DNA from: Blastochloris viridis
Lineage (GTDB): Bacteria; Pseudomonadota; Alphaproteobacteria; Rhizobiales; Xanthobacteraceae
DNA: 64,000 nucleotides
Assembly: GCF_001402875.1 (NCBI RefSeq)
Contig: NZ_CP012946.1
Location: forward strand, 2,706,001 to 2,770,000
Direction of reading: 5' to 3'
Under the pieces are notes generated by a model that was not told the DNA's origin, did not search any database, and saw only the letters and a list, made by a program, of their open reading frames with translations. This document shows, one piece after another, positions 27,845 to 35,625 of the stretch (position 1 is the first letter of the stretch; each line of letters opens with the position of its first letter). The position numbers were made by a program, and so were the translations under genes.

Positions 27845-27923
27845 ACAGAAACGGGCACCGATTTGGTGCGGACGGAAGGGGCCTGCCAGGAATCTTATGT
27901 CGGCGGCCGGCTGCATATCACGC

Positions 27924-28046
27924 GTGATACGGTTTCTGGTTGATCAGCTCGGAATGGCCGTTGGCCGAGGGGCGCGTCTTTTCCCTCTCCCACAAGGGGC
28001 GAGGAAAGAAAGAGCCGAACTGATCAAACGGAAACCGTACGATACC
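27924..28046. repeat. Intergenic inverted-repeat element
   Basis: GATACGGTTTCTGGTTGATC at 27927-27946, continuing to CAGCTCGG, is repeated in inverted form at 28012-28044 (CCGAACTGATCAAACGGAAA onward). The 60 bp between include CCTCTCCCACAAGGGGCGAGG. The same layout, with CCTCTCC...GGGGAGAGG inside and inverted ends, occurs at 45165-45376, so this is a dispersed family. No gene lies here. Confidence 0.6.
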
Positions 28047-28053
28047 AACGGCC

Positions 28054-28163
28054 CGGATGCTGACGCATGGAGCCGTTGAAAACCGCAGATTTTCGTCCTT
28101 GAAATCATTGATTTCATGGAAATCTGCGATCCGAACCAACGGCCGGCTGCCGCCGCCGTTGGA
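28054..28163. repeat. Dispersed repeat of about 110 bp, copy 2
   Basis: Relative of 5660-5768, with ATGCTGACGCATGG, CGCAGATTTTCGTCCTTGAA and CCAACGGCCGGCTGCCGCCG in the same order. This copy adds an inner hairpin (GAAATCATTGATTTC). It lies at the left edge of the accessory island. Confidence 0.65.
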
Positions 28164-28203
28164 ATGATTGCTCGCGTTTCCACATTGGCGGTGGAATTGG
28201 TTG

Positions 28204-28750
28204 TCAGGTGGCAGCTCTTTCTTGAACCGAGCAGCGAGCAAGGTGCTGGCGAGTTCGAGGCTTGACTCTTCCGGGTCGAACTCTTCGCCGAGCCAGTCGA
28301 TCTGCTCGGCGTGGGCGGGATTGGCTAGGATGGCCAGCAGATCCTGATCGCCCCAGATGCCGCTGCAATCCTCTGGTGGACAGTTTTGCTTTCCCGTGAC
28401 GCAGATCGGATAGGATACCCCTCGACGGCCGGCTCGCATTTTTCGAATGCGGCCGTGTGCTCCCGTTGTCGCCGAAGTCGTAGGTGTAGGTGAAGCGGAC
28501 GCCGGGTGATCGCAGCAGACCATTCAGGGTGATGCGGTTTTCGTCATAAACGCCGTCGAGACTGTGCCGATCGCCGTGCCGCTCCCCGCCGATGTCGAAG
28601 GCAGGAGGCGGCCACCATGCCATCCAGTTGCCGCCTGGATCGCGTGGTGCAGATCGCCAAGCGTCATCGTGCCCAACTGACAAGCCGGCGCCAGACCGGC
28701 GGTTTGATGCCGTGCAGTATCACCTTCACCGTGATGACGGTCTTGCTCAC
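28204..28750 (-). pseudogene. pRiA4b ORF-3-like protein, several frameshifts
   Basis: Pieces of one plasmid pRiA4b ORF-3 family protein appear in order in different minus-strand frames. First is VKVILHGIKPPVWRRLV near 28710-28740. Next come GTMTLGDLHHAIQAATGW in a second frame, DIGGERHGDRHSLDGVYDEN and FTYTYDFGDNG in a third, and finally YPICVTGKQNCPPEDCSGIW through DWLGEEFDPE. At least three frame changes are needed to read through, so the gene is dead. This family is common on plasmids and in mobile DNA, which fits its position in the island. Confidence 0.75.
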
Positions 28751-28952
28751 GCTGGTCTTCGGCGAATTGATTTGGCACGATCACGCATCATGTCGGCATC
28801 GGCCATCGGTGACGATGTCTCGGTTCTCCCCGCTGTGCGCGATGACTTTGCTGACCGCAAGCGGGCGATGGCGTTTCTGGAACCATGACCGGTCGGATGT
28901 GGTTAGACTTCCGGAATTTGGAGCGGTCGTGCCGTTCGCTGGAACTCATCGT

Positions 28953-31181
28953 ATGCGGAGCATCATGGCGGCCTTCCTCAGTACCCAATTGGACTTCATC
29001 TTTTTCTTTTATGGCTTGGCATTCATCCTACTCGGTGCCACGTGCTTTGCTATCGCAGGCGGAGCAAAGCAACGAGAACCGTGGACGGTGCTCGGGTTGT
29101 TCGCATCCGTGCACGGCGCAAGCGAGTGGCTGGACTTAACCGCGCTGGTCATCGGCGATACACCGGTCTTTGAAGTGGCCCGCATCGCGATCATGACGGG
29201 GTCGTTTGTCTTCTTGACCGAGTTTTTCCGCCATGAAGCCATCCAATTCGGGCTGAAATTGCCCGGCAGATGGATCTATATCCCGATACTGCTCGGGATC
29301 GCCGCCGGCGGATTTGCCAGCGGGCTGCCTACGGCTGGCGCCCTCGCGCGATATTCTTTCGGATTCGTCGGGGCGATGGGCACGAGCTGGGTATTCGTCC
29401 GGCATGCCGGGACATTTTCCGGCACAACGAAACGGCTGGCGATCTTCACCGCGATCGGATTTGCGCTGTATGCCGTCGCTGCCGGCCTCATTGTCCCAGC
29501 GGCATCACTCTGGCCGGCGCGTGTGTTCAATCACACATGGTTCATTCAAACGACCGGAGTCCCAATCCAGCTTGTGCGCGGTTTGCTTGCCTGCTGGGTT
29601 TCGTTTTCGATCTGGGCCATTTGGGGGCAAAAGCTCATCGCTGAGGTTTCTTCCCCCAACTATACTCTATATTTGCGCAAGCAATTTATGATTACTTTGG
29701 TTTCAATGGCAATAATACTTGTGTCTGGCTGGGTTTTGACGGAATTTCTGGGAGGAATTTATAAACGAAACGTCCAGGAGGAGGCGCGCGTCGACATCGA
29801 TCTGCTCGCAAGCCGCCTCGCCAGCGAGACCGCCACTGTCGAAGCTATTACGAAAATGTTGGCGGGATCGCCGGCCGTGGTATCCCTCCTGGCCAGCGGC
29901 AGCCTGCAAGGCAAAGAGCGCGTCAAATCGGTTGTGGACTTGAGCGTCGAAGCCTCGGGCGCCGAATTTGGTATGATATTGGACGGATCGGGAACCATCG
30001 TCGCCTCTTCCGGCAGCGTGCCCACCGCTCGATCAAGTGCGCCGACTTACAGCTCGGCGGCTTATTTTCAGGCGTCGATTGCCGGGGATGCCGGATATCA
30101 TTTCACCTTCGATGCCGCAGGTCGAGTTTGCAATTACTATGCAAGCTATCCGGTTCGTGGCGAGCGCGGCACGCCCATCGGGGTTGCGGTTATCAAGAAG
30201 AACCTCGGCGCGTTCGAGGCCGATCTCAAGCTGCTCGACCGCCCCTCATTCTTCATTGATCCGGATGGAATCGTCATGGCGACGAACCACCCGAACATGC
30301 TGCTCCGAACGCTGTGGCCGCTCTCGGCAGGCAGACTGGCCGAACTGACTCGGCAGATCGGGGCGGCGATCGATGATCGCCCCTTGCTTGAACGGGAGAT
30401 CGAAGACTCGACATGGACCGTCTTCGGCGGCGAGCGCGAATATGTTCGCCGCCGCTACGCCAATCACAGCCAGTGGTCCCTGGTGATCTTGAAGCCAACC
30501 CGCGAGTTATTCGCCAACCGGGTATTTGGCATCGTCGTAACGTTGCTGATAACAATAATTGTTCTGATATATCTATTCAGTCGGGAGCGTTGGATCCGCG
30601 ACGAAGTTCAGTTGGACAGACGCCTGAAGCTGCAGCAGCTTGCCAATGATCTTCGGTTTCAAGCGACGACGGACACGCTCACTGGTCTCAGCAATCGGCT
30701 GAAGTTCAACGAGGCGCTGGCCTATGAGACGTCGATGTCGAATCGCTACAAAATGCCGCTGTCCTTGGTGATGTTCGACATCGACCGGTTCAAGGCGATT
30801 AACGACACCTATGGCCATCAGATCGGCGACAAGATTCTGATCCAGATGTCACGATTTATACTTAGCAATATTCGGAGCGTCGACCTGCTCGCGCGCTGGG
30901 GCGGGGAAGAATTCATCATCCTGATGCCCGGTTCTGACGGTCATATGGCGTATCAAGCCGCGGAAAAGTTGCGCGACGCCATTGATCGGGAGGCTTTCGA
31001 CGAGGCCGGAACGGTGACCTGCAGCTTCGGCGTCACTCAATATGTAATTGGAGAGTCCGCAGATGCCTTCATCACCCGAGCGGACAATGCGCTGTACCGC
31101 GCCAAAGTCGATGGTCGCAACCAAGTCGTGTTGGCATTGCAGGCTGTCGGGGCGACTTCCGAAATAGCATCGGTTGCGTAG
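28953..31181 (+). CDS. Membrane diguanylate cyclase with periplasmic sensor
   Basis: Makes cyclic di-GMP from two GTP. The 742-aa protein has about seven N-terminal membrane helices (residues 10-225), then a further helix and a Cache-like periplasmic domain to about 525. Another helix near 530-550 and a C-terminal GGDEF domain follow. The active site is GGEEF (650-654), and an inhibitory-site RSVD (641-644) sits exactly five residues before it, so product inhibition is expected. Starts at 28953 and 28965 are both possible; the second follows GGAG. Base composition is AT-richer than the core genome, and it stands alone in the island next to mobile DNA. Confidence 0.88.
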   Translation: MRSIMAAFLSTQLDFIFFFYGLAFILLGATCFAIAGGAKQREPWTVLGLFASVHGASEWLDLTALVIGDTPVFEVARIAIMTGSFVFLTEFFRHEAIQFGLKLPGRWIYIPILLGIAAGGFASGLPTAGALARYSFGFVGAMGTSWVFVRHAGTFSGTTKRLAIFTAIGFALYAVAAGLIVPAASLWPARVFNHTWFIQTTGVPIQLVRGLLACWVSFSIWAIWGQKLIAEVSSPNYTLYLRKQFMITLVSMAIILVSGWVLTEFLGGIYKRNVQEEARVDIDLLASRLASETATVEAITKMLAGSPAVVSLLASGSLQGKERVKSVVDLSVEASGAEFGMILDGSGTIVASSGSVPTARSSAPTYSSAAYFQASIAGDAGYHFTFDAAGRVCNYYASYPVRGERGTPIGVAVIKKNLGAFEADLKLLDRPSFFIDPDGIVMATNHPNMLLRTLWPLSAGRLAELTRQIGAAIDDRPLLEREIEDSTWTVFGGEREYVRRRYANHSQWSLVILKPTRELFANRVFGIVVTLLITIIVLIYLFSRERWIRDEVQLDRRLKLQQLANDLRFQATTDTLTGLSNRLKFNEALAYETSMSNRYKMPLSLVMFDIDRFKAINDTYGHQIGDKILIQMSRFILSNIRSVDLLARWGGEEFIILMPGSDGHMAYQAAEKLRDAIDREAFDEAGTVTCSFGVTQYVIGESADAFITRADNALYRAKVDGRNQVVLALQAVGATSEIASVA

Positions 31182-31265
31182 ATTCCGAAAATCGTTGCAA
31201 GTGACGTTGCCCCCGTGGCGTAATCCAGGTTGAAGTTCGTTCTGGCCCAAGACGAGGACCAGAGC

Positions 31266-31532
31266 ATGAAGCGCAGTCGTTTTTCGGAAGAGCAGATCAT
31301 CGGGATTTTGAAGGAGCACGAGGCCGGGGTTACCGTCGCGGACCTGTGCCGCAAGCACGGCGTCAGTGATGCCAGCATCTACAAGTGGAAGGCGAAGTTC
31401 GGCGGGATGGACGTCTCGGAGGCCAAGCGGCTGCGGTCGCTGGAGGACGAGAACACCCGGCTAAAACGGCTGCTGGCCGACACCATGTTGGACAATGCGG
31501 CGCTGAAGGATCTCCTGGGAAAGAAGTGGTGA
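31266..31532 (+). CDS. IS3-family transposase OrfA
   Basis: An 88-aa helix-turn-helix protein that recognises the IS ends. The HTH reads [20 protein letters not shown] then [21 protein letters not shown] leucine zipper follows, [20 protein letters not shown]. The stop at 31532 overlaps the orfB GTG (GTGA), the usual layout for translational coupling or frameshifting in this group. Intact in itself. Confidence 0.9.
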   Translation: MKRSRFSEEQIIGILKEHEAGVTVADLCRKHGVSDASIYKWKAKFGGMDVSEAKRLRSLEDENTRLKRLLADTMLDNAALKDLLGKKW

Positions 31533-32539
31533 CGCTCGCGGGGAAGCGGAAAGCTGTCGCGCATCTGCAATCTGCATTCGAGATGAGCGAACGGCGGCCG
31601 TGTAAAGCCATCGGCTGCTGCCGCATGACCATGAGATACAAGACGACCCGGGCGGACGAGGCTGGCCTTCGCCAGCGGATGAAGGCGATCGCCCATGAGC
31701 GCCGCCGGTTCGGCTATCGGCGCCTGCACGTGCTGCTCAAGCGGGAGGGCTACGTGATCAATCACAAGAGGTTGTTCCGGCTGTATCGGGAGGAGAAGCT
31801 CGCGGTGCGCCGCCGGGGCGGCCGCAAGCGGGCAATCGGGACCAGGGCGCCGATGCAGCTTCCGGCGGCACCCAACGACCGCTGGTCGCTCGACTTCGTG
31901 TCGGATCAACTCACCGACGGCCGCCGTTTCCGGATCCTGACGATCGTCGATGACTGCACGCGAGAGTGCCTGGCGCTGGTGGCCGATACCTCGCTCTCTG
32001 GCTTCCGGGTTGCCCGAGAACTGGAGCGGCTGACGATCGCGCGCGGCAAGCCGAAGACAGTGGTCAGCGACAACGGCACCGAACTCACCAGCAACGCCAT
32101 CCTGGCATGGGCTGATGCCGCCCGCGTCGACTGGCATTACATCGCACCGGGCAAGCCGACGCAGAATGCCTTCATCGAGAGCTTCAACGGCCGGCTCCGG
32201 GACGAACTGTTAAATGATATACCGCGACGCCGATGAAATCCCCTTCGCCAACTGATGTCGGCGCAAGCGCGCAGGACGGATTCCTTCGGAGACGCGGTAT
32301 ATGAGACGCTGTTCACGTCGCTGGCCCAGGCTCGCATCATTCTTGGATGTTGGCGGGCCGATTACAATCAAACGCGTCCACACTCGAAACTCGGATGGCG
32401 AACGCCGGCCGAATTTGCCTTCACCCATCCGCGACGGGATCTGGCGCTGCGCTATGCCGAGGGCTCCGCGCCAGCTCCCGTCGCTCTACCCGCTCCGAAC
32501 GGCAACCCGAACGCCAGGAACGAACTCATCGCTGGATAA
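31529..32539 (+). pseudogene. IS3-family transposase OrfB, disrupted by an 84-bp insertion
   Basis: The DDE integrase part is intact up to [15 protein letters not shown]. The catalytic residues are in [20 protein letters not shown] and [10 protein letters not shown]. After LLN the frame enters the mini-element at 32218 and meets a TGA at 32234-32236. Beyond the element the same frame resumes with ETLFTSLAQARIILGCWRAD and continues to 32539. Removing 87 bp (element plus one TGA duplication) restores an uninterrupted protein across the join, so this is a single clean inactivating insertion. Confidence 0.9.
32218..32301. mobile_element. 84-bp palindromic mini-element inserted in orfB, TGA target duplication
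   Basis: Ends are perfect inverted repeats TATACCGCG and CGCGGTATA. The pairing continues imperfectly inward for about 25 bp (CCGATGAAATCC against GGATTCCTTCGG). TGA stands on both sides (32215-32217 and 32302-32304). Excising the element with one TGA rebuilds the transposase codons exactly. A diverged copy lies at 5769-5852. It encodes nothing, so it needs a transposase in trans. Confidence 0.85.
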
Positions 32540-32604
32540 AACTTGGGGGCAACGTCAAATTCGGCGGTGAGAAAAGGCTGAGCGAATATTGGCTTTGGAT
32601 CCGC

Positions 32605-33339
32605 CTAGCTCGCTGATCCGAGAATCCGAGCCAATTCATTCGGTGCGTCGATCATGACGTCGTGGCCGCACCCGACCTCAAACACTTTCCAACCCTTGCG
32701 CTTCTTCGCGAACTCATACTGCTTGGCGATCTGAGGATTTCCCCAGTTCGTAGCGTATATGTAGGTGTGGTTCGGGATGCGGTCGGCATTGTTCCCGATC
32801 CGGATTTTCTCGGTCAGCGTCAGGTATGGATGCCCCGTGAGACGTCGGTTCACCATGGCTCGATCCGCCTTGTTCACCTTAAAAAACCAGGCCGGTGGCG
32901 GCGGCGTCAGTTTGTAACCGCCACCGAACAGCCAGACCGAGATCAGGATGGGCAGCAACCGCCAGCCGGGAAAGACATAGTCGTTCATGCATTTGCCGTT
33001 CTCAGGCACGACGGCGTCAAGAAAGACGAGATTTCTGATGCGGTCCGGGATCCGGTCTGCAACGCCGGCTATGACCATGCCGCCATAGGAATGGCCGCAC
33101 AGGACCACGTCGCCAAGGTTTTCCCGCTGGAACAGCTCGACGATTTCGTCAACATGGGTGGTCAGGTTAATCCGGCGAGCATCCATGGAGGCGCGCTCCG
33201 CCACCCCAGCCAACGTGGGCGCAAACACCCGATGCCCCTGTGATCGCAGGATTGCAGCGACCCGGTCGTAGCACCAGCCGCCGTGGCATGCGCCAGGGAT
33301 GAGGACGAAGGTTTTGGCGAGCTGGGTCTGAGCGGTCAC
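32605..33339 (-). CDS. Alpha/beta hydrolase
   Basis: A 244-aa soluble hydrolase. FVLIPGACHGGWCYDRVAAI at the N-terminus holds the oxyanion region, VVLCGHSYGGMVIAG contains the nucleophile Ser, and EVGCGHDVMIDAP carries the catalytic His. The cap region is rich in Pro and aromatic residues. It resembles plant-type esterases and similar bacterial hydrolases; the substrate is unknown. The start is GTG at 33339 with AGGAGG five bases upstream. It is divergent from a TetR gene, with two palindromes between them, so it is the likely target of that regulator. Confidence 0.85.
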   Translation of the reverse strand: MTAQTQLAKTFVLIPGACHGGWCYDRVAAILRSQGHRVFAPTLAGVAERASMDARRINLTTHVDEIVELFQRENLGDVVLCGHSYGGMVIAGVADRIPDRIRNLVFLDAVVPENGKCMNDYVFPGWRLLPILISVWLFGGGYKLTPPPPAWFFKVNKADRAMVNRRLTGHPYLTLTEKIRIGNNADRIPNHTYIYATNWGNPQIAKQYEFAKKRKGWKVFEVGCGHDVMIDAPNELARILGSAS

Positions 33340-33371
33340 GTGCACCTCCTGAAGGCGCGCACCACCTATCG

Positions 33372-33387
33372 CTGATCAGTTGATCAG
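33372..33387. promoter_or_regulatory. Operator palindrome 1 for the TetR regulator
   Basis: CTGATCA-GT-TGATCAG, a perfect 7-2-7 palindrome in the hydrolase/TetR control region. It shares the GATCA core with the second palindrome 3 bp away. Confidence 0.65.
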
Positions 33388-33390
33388 TCA

Positions 33391-33412
33391 ACGCTGATCA
33401 TGCGATCAGCGT
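33391..33412. promoter_or_regulatory. Operator palindrome 2 for the TetR regulator
   Basis: ACGCTGATC and GATCAGCGT form a perfect 9-4-9 palindrome. It overlaps the earliest possible TetR start (GTG at 33411), which argues for translation starting later, at 33438. Two adjacent palindromes with the same core fit cooperative TetR-dimer binding and autoregulation. Confidence 0.68.
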
Positions 33413-33437
33413 GAAGGATTCGACTGGAGACCCGTCA

Positions 33438-34064
33438 GTGCCGGAACTGCGCCCCACTTTTCCGCAAGGCGACGCCCGCAACGCCATCGTTGAAGCCGCG
33501 CTTGCCGTATTCGCGGCCGAGGGGTTCCATGGCGCCGGAACCCGTCAGATCGCCCAAACGGCGGGTGTCTCCCAGCCGCTGCTCAACCACCACTTCGGGG
33601 GAAAGGAAGCGTTGTGGCGTGTGGTTGGGGAACAGATCACAGCCGATTTCATGGCCTTCATGGCCGACGCCGTCGACATGGCCCTGCCGCCGGGTGAAGC
33701 CGTCACTATGATGCTTCGAGCTTACCTGGCGTTCTGGAAGGCCCGGCCCTTAGCGTTCCGGTTCAACCTGTGGCGACGGTTGGACGGCCTGCAGGATGAA
33801 CGCGTCTCCCGCTCCGAGCAAATGACGCAGCCGGTCGTCGCCCTCATGCAGCGCGCCCAGGACACCGGCTTTATCCGCGATGACCTGCCGCCCGGGCTCG
33901 CCGCGATCATGGGCGGTGCGCTGGTCCAGTTCTGGCTCGACAGCCAGCTTGAGATTCGCGCGGCCTTGGCGGTCACTGGCGATGAAGGGCTCTCAGACGA
34001 GGACGCCATCGGCCACATTGTTCGCCTCCTCCGCGCCCCAAGCTTACGGGCGGATGCCCCCTGA
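33438..34064 (+). CDS. TetR/AcrR-family regulator
   Basis: A 208-aa repressor. The DNA-binding domain reads NAIVEAALAVFAAEGFHGAG then TRQIAQTAGVSQPLLNHHFG with GGKEALW. The C-terminal ligand domain is helical (FRFNLWRRLDGLQDERVSRS). I start at the GTG at 33438, which has GGAG eight bases upstream; the GTG at 33411 lies inside an operator. It probably controls itself and the divergent hydrolase. An IS end begins five bases after its stop. Confidence 0.85.
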   Translation: MPELRPTFPQGDARNAIVEAALAVFAAEGFHGAGTRQIAQTAGVSQPLLNHHFGGKEALWRVVGEQITADFMAFMADAVDMALPPGEAVTMMLRAYLAFWKARPLAFRFNLWRRLDGLQDERVSRSEQMTQPVVALMQRAQDTGFIRDDLPPGLAAIMGGALVQFWLDSQLEIRAALAVTGDEGLSDEDAIGHIVRLLRAPSLRADAP

Positions 34065-34068
34065 GCCG

Positions 34069-34254
34069 TGAACCGCCCCGGATTTGCCGCAGGCGGTGTC
34101 GGCTTGAGTTACGCGGCCACCACTGTGTGGCCCGGCATGGCGTGGTCGCGCGCCTTGGCTTCGGCCGGCGGGATATTGCCGATGGGCTCAAGCAACCGGC
34201 GATGGTTGAACCAGTCGACCCATTCCAGCGTGGCGAACTCGACGGCCTCAACCA
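34069..34254 (-). pseudogene. IS3-family OrfB, C-terminal remnant with one IS end
   Basis: TGAACCGCCCCGG at 34069 is a typical IS end of one IS3 subgroup. On the minus strand the last part of an OrfB reads VEFATLEWVDWFNHRRLLEP then IGNIPPAEAKARDHAM, ending at 34109. Everything upstream of that is missing, replaced by an IS21 fragment. This is a different IS3 type from the element at 31202. Confidence 0.78.
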
Positions 34255-34415
34255 TACCCGCTTTCTGCTCCGCCTGGTCGAGCGGGAGATTCTCGACCGC
34301 GAGCGCCGCGTCACCGAACGGCGTATTCGCCGGGCCCGTTCTCCCGCCACCAAGAGCTTCGACACCTTCGACTTCACCGCCATGCCCAGCATCAACAAAA
34401 CGCTGGTCGGCCCTT
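34255..34415 (+). pseudogene. IstB (IS21 family helper ATPase), fragment
   Basis: The plus strand reads RFLLRLVEREILDRERRVTE then RRIRRARSPATKSFDTFDFT and MPSINKTLV. This is the segment of IstB just before the Walker A domain. Both ends are missing; the frame continues without family similarity into IS5-type sequence. Confidence 0.75.
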
Positions 34416-34419
34416 CGGA

Positions 34420-34988
34420 TCTCCCGGTTTCGGGCGGCGATCGGCACACGCCGGCGACACGAAGCGGCGGCTATTGCCCTTTAGCAAAGCCTCCGTGTGG
34501 GGGACGTCACCGCACTGACCGGCGGTGACGAGGAGGCGCAGCGACCGGCCGAGCGCGTCGGCCGGAAGGTGGATCATGGTGGTCAGTCCCCCACGGGAAC
34601 GCCCCCAGCGCCTGATCCTTGGTCGCCCTTTTCCGCTCGCCGCCTGCTGGTGCGCCCGCACGATGGTGCTGTCGAGCATCAGGTATTGATTGTCGCGGTC
34701 GGCCGGAGAGCGCCGCGAACACCCTCTCCCACACCCCGGAGTGGCACCAGCGGCTGAAGCGGTGGTGGACCGTCTGCCATTTGCCATAGCGCTCGGGGAG
34801 GTCCTTCCAGTGCGCCCCGGCGCGCAGCACCCACAGGCAGCGATGACGAACAGGCGAATATCCGCCCCGGTCCGGCCAGGGTCCCCCGCCTTTCCCGGCA
34901 ACAGGGCCGAAATCCGTGCCCGCTGCCGCTCGCTCAGCTCATAGCGCTTCACGCCCATCCGAAGGCCGCCGCCACATCAGCGGAGCCC
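34420..34988 (-). pseudogene. IS5-family (IS427-like) transposase, degraded
   Basis: The minus strand starts MGVKRYELSERQRARISALL then LPGKAGDPGRTGADIRLFV. It then changes frame to GAHWKDLPERYGKWQTVHHR with WCHSGVWERVF, and back to DNQYLMLDSTIVRAHQQAAS and GGLTTMIHLPADALGRSLRL. At least two frame changes and a missing C-terminus mark it as dead. GGGCTCCGCTGATGTGG at 34986-34970 is probably its end. It abuts the integrase stub. Confidence 0.78.
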
Positions 34989-34989
34989 T

Positions 34990-35256
34990 ATGAATCAGCA
35001 GCCAACCAAGAAAGTCGCGAAGGCGTTTCGTCACGCCGTCGCCGTGGCAGGGCTTGGTCCGGAGGTGACCGCCCACACGCTGCGGCATTCTGCAGCGTCG
35101 TGGATCATGCAGGAGGGGAAATCGCCCATGGACGCCGGGGCTTATCTCGGCATGAGCGCCGAGACCGTGTTCCGGGTGTATGGCCACCACAACCCGGCCG
35201 GGCTCGCCGGGATTCGCGACGTGTTCGACCGGCCTGGGAAAGGACAGAAACCGTGA
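34990..35256 (+). pseudogene. Tyrosine recombinase (integrase), C-terminal stub
   Basis: Only the last 85 or so residues remain. VTAHTLRHSAASWIMQEG carries the H-x-x-R catalytic motif, and [18 protein letters not shown] contains the Tyr nucleophile region. The N-terminal and core-binding domains are missing, cut off at the neighbouring IS5-type remnant. It lies 70 bp from the 3' end of tRNA-Pro, the classical position for an integrase whose element entered at that tRNA. Confidence 0.8.
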
Positions 35257-35326
35257 CCCTGTGGCGGACCCTGTGGCGGTTTTGGTTGTGGCGGCTCGGG
35301 GTGCCGTGGTAAGCTATTGGAATAAT

Positions 35327-35403
35327 TGGTCGGAGTGGCAGGATTTGAACCTGCGACCCCCTCGTCCCGAACGAGGTGCGCTACCAGACTGCGCTACACT
35401 CCG
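35327..35403 (-). tRNA. tRNA-Pro (anticodon CGG), CCA encoded
   Basis: On the minus strand CGGAGTG (acceptor 5') pairs with CACTCCG, followed by the discriminator A and an encoded CCA. The anticodon stem is CCTCG/CGAGG around the loop TTCGGGA, giving anticodon CGG. The T arm is GCAGG-TTCAAAT-CCTGC. All arms fold. Its 3' end faces the island to the left, so it is the likely integration site. Confidence 0.97.
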
Positions 35404-35439
35404 ACACGCCGGCGCCGGCAATCGCCGGCTGGCCGCGGG

Positions 35440-35468
35440 CTTATAGCGAACCCACCTGCCCGCCGCAA
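35440..35468 (-). promoter_or_regulatory. Predicted promoter of tRNA-Pro
   Basis: On the minus strand TTGCGG (35468-35463) is 17 bp from TATAAG (35445-35440), 37 bp before the mature tRNA 5' end. The arrangement matches the rpsB promoter in this window. Confidence 0.65.
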
Positions 35469-35625
35469 GCGGGTTTGCGACGGTTTGTTGGCGCGCCATC
35501 CACAGGCCGGTGAAAAATGCCGCGCCGGCGGCGAAAGCGGCGTCCTGACAGTCCGCTGACGGCGGGCGTCAGATCGTCATCAGTGCCGGCCGGCAAACTG
35601 GCTCCACTCGAACAAGGAGCCGACC

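Larger units (their letters stand above)
31202..32557 (+). mobile_element. IS3-family insertion sequence, interrupted
   Basis: The ends are TGACGTTGCCCCC at 31202 and its inverse GGGGGCAACGTCA finishing at 32557. Between them lie the two overlapping transposase frames, orfA and orfB. Total length is 1356 bp, or 1269 bp without the 84-bp insertion plus its 3-bp duplication. I see no matching target duplication outside the ends (AAG on the left, AAT on the right), which may have decayed. It sits 20 bp after the diguanylate cyclase gene. Confidence 0.88.

Noticed and set aside
27845..28046. Left attachment site matching the tRNA-Pro 3' end
   Set aside because: I looked for the TGGCAGGATTTGAACC segment at the presumed left border and did not find it.
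31182..31201. Target-site duplication of the IS3 element
   Set aside because: Bases next to the two ends (AAG and AAT) do not match, so no duplication is claimed.
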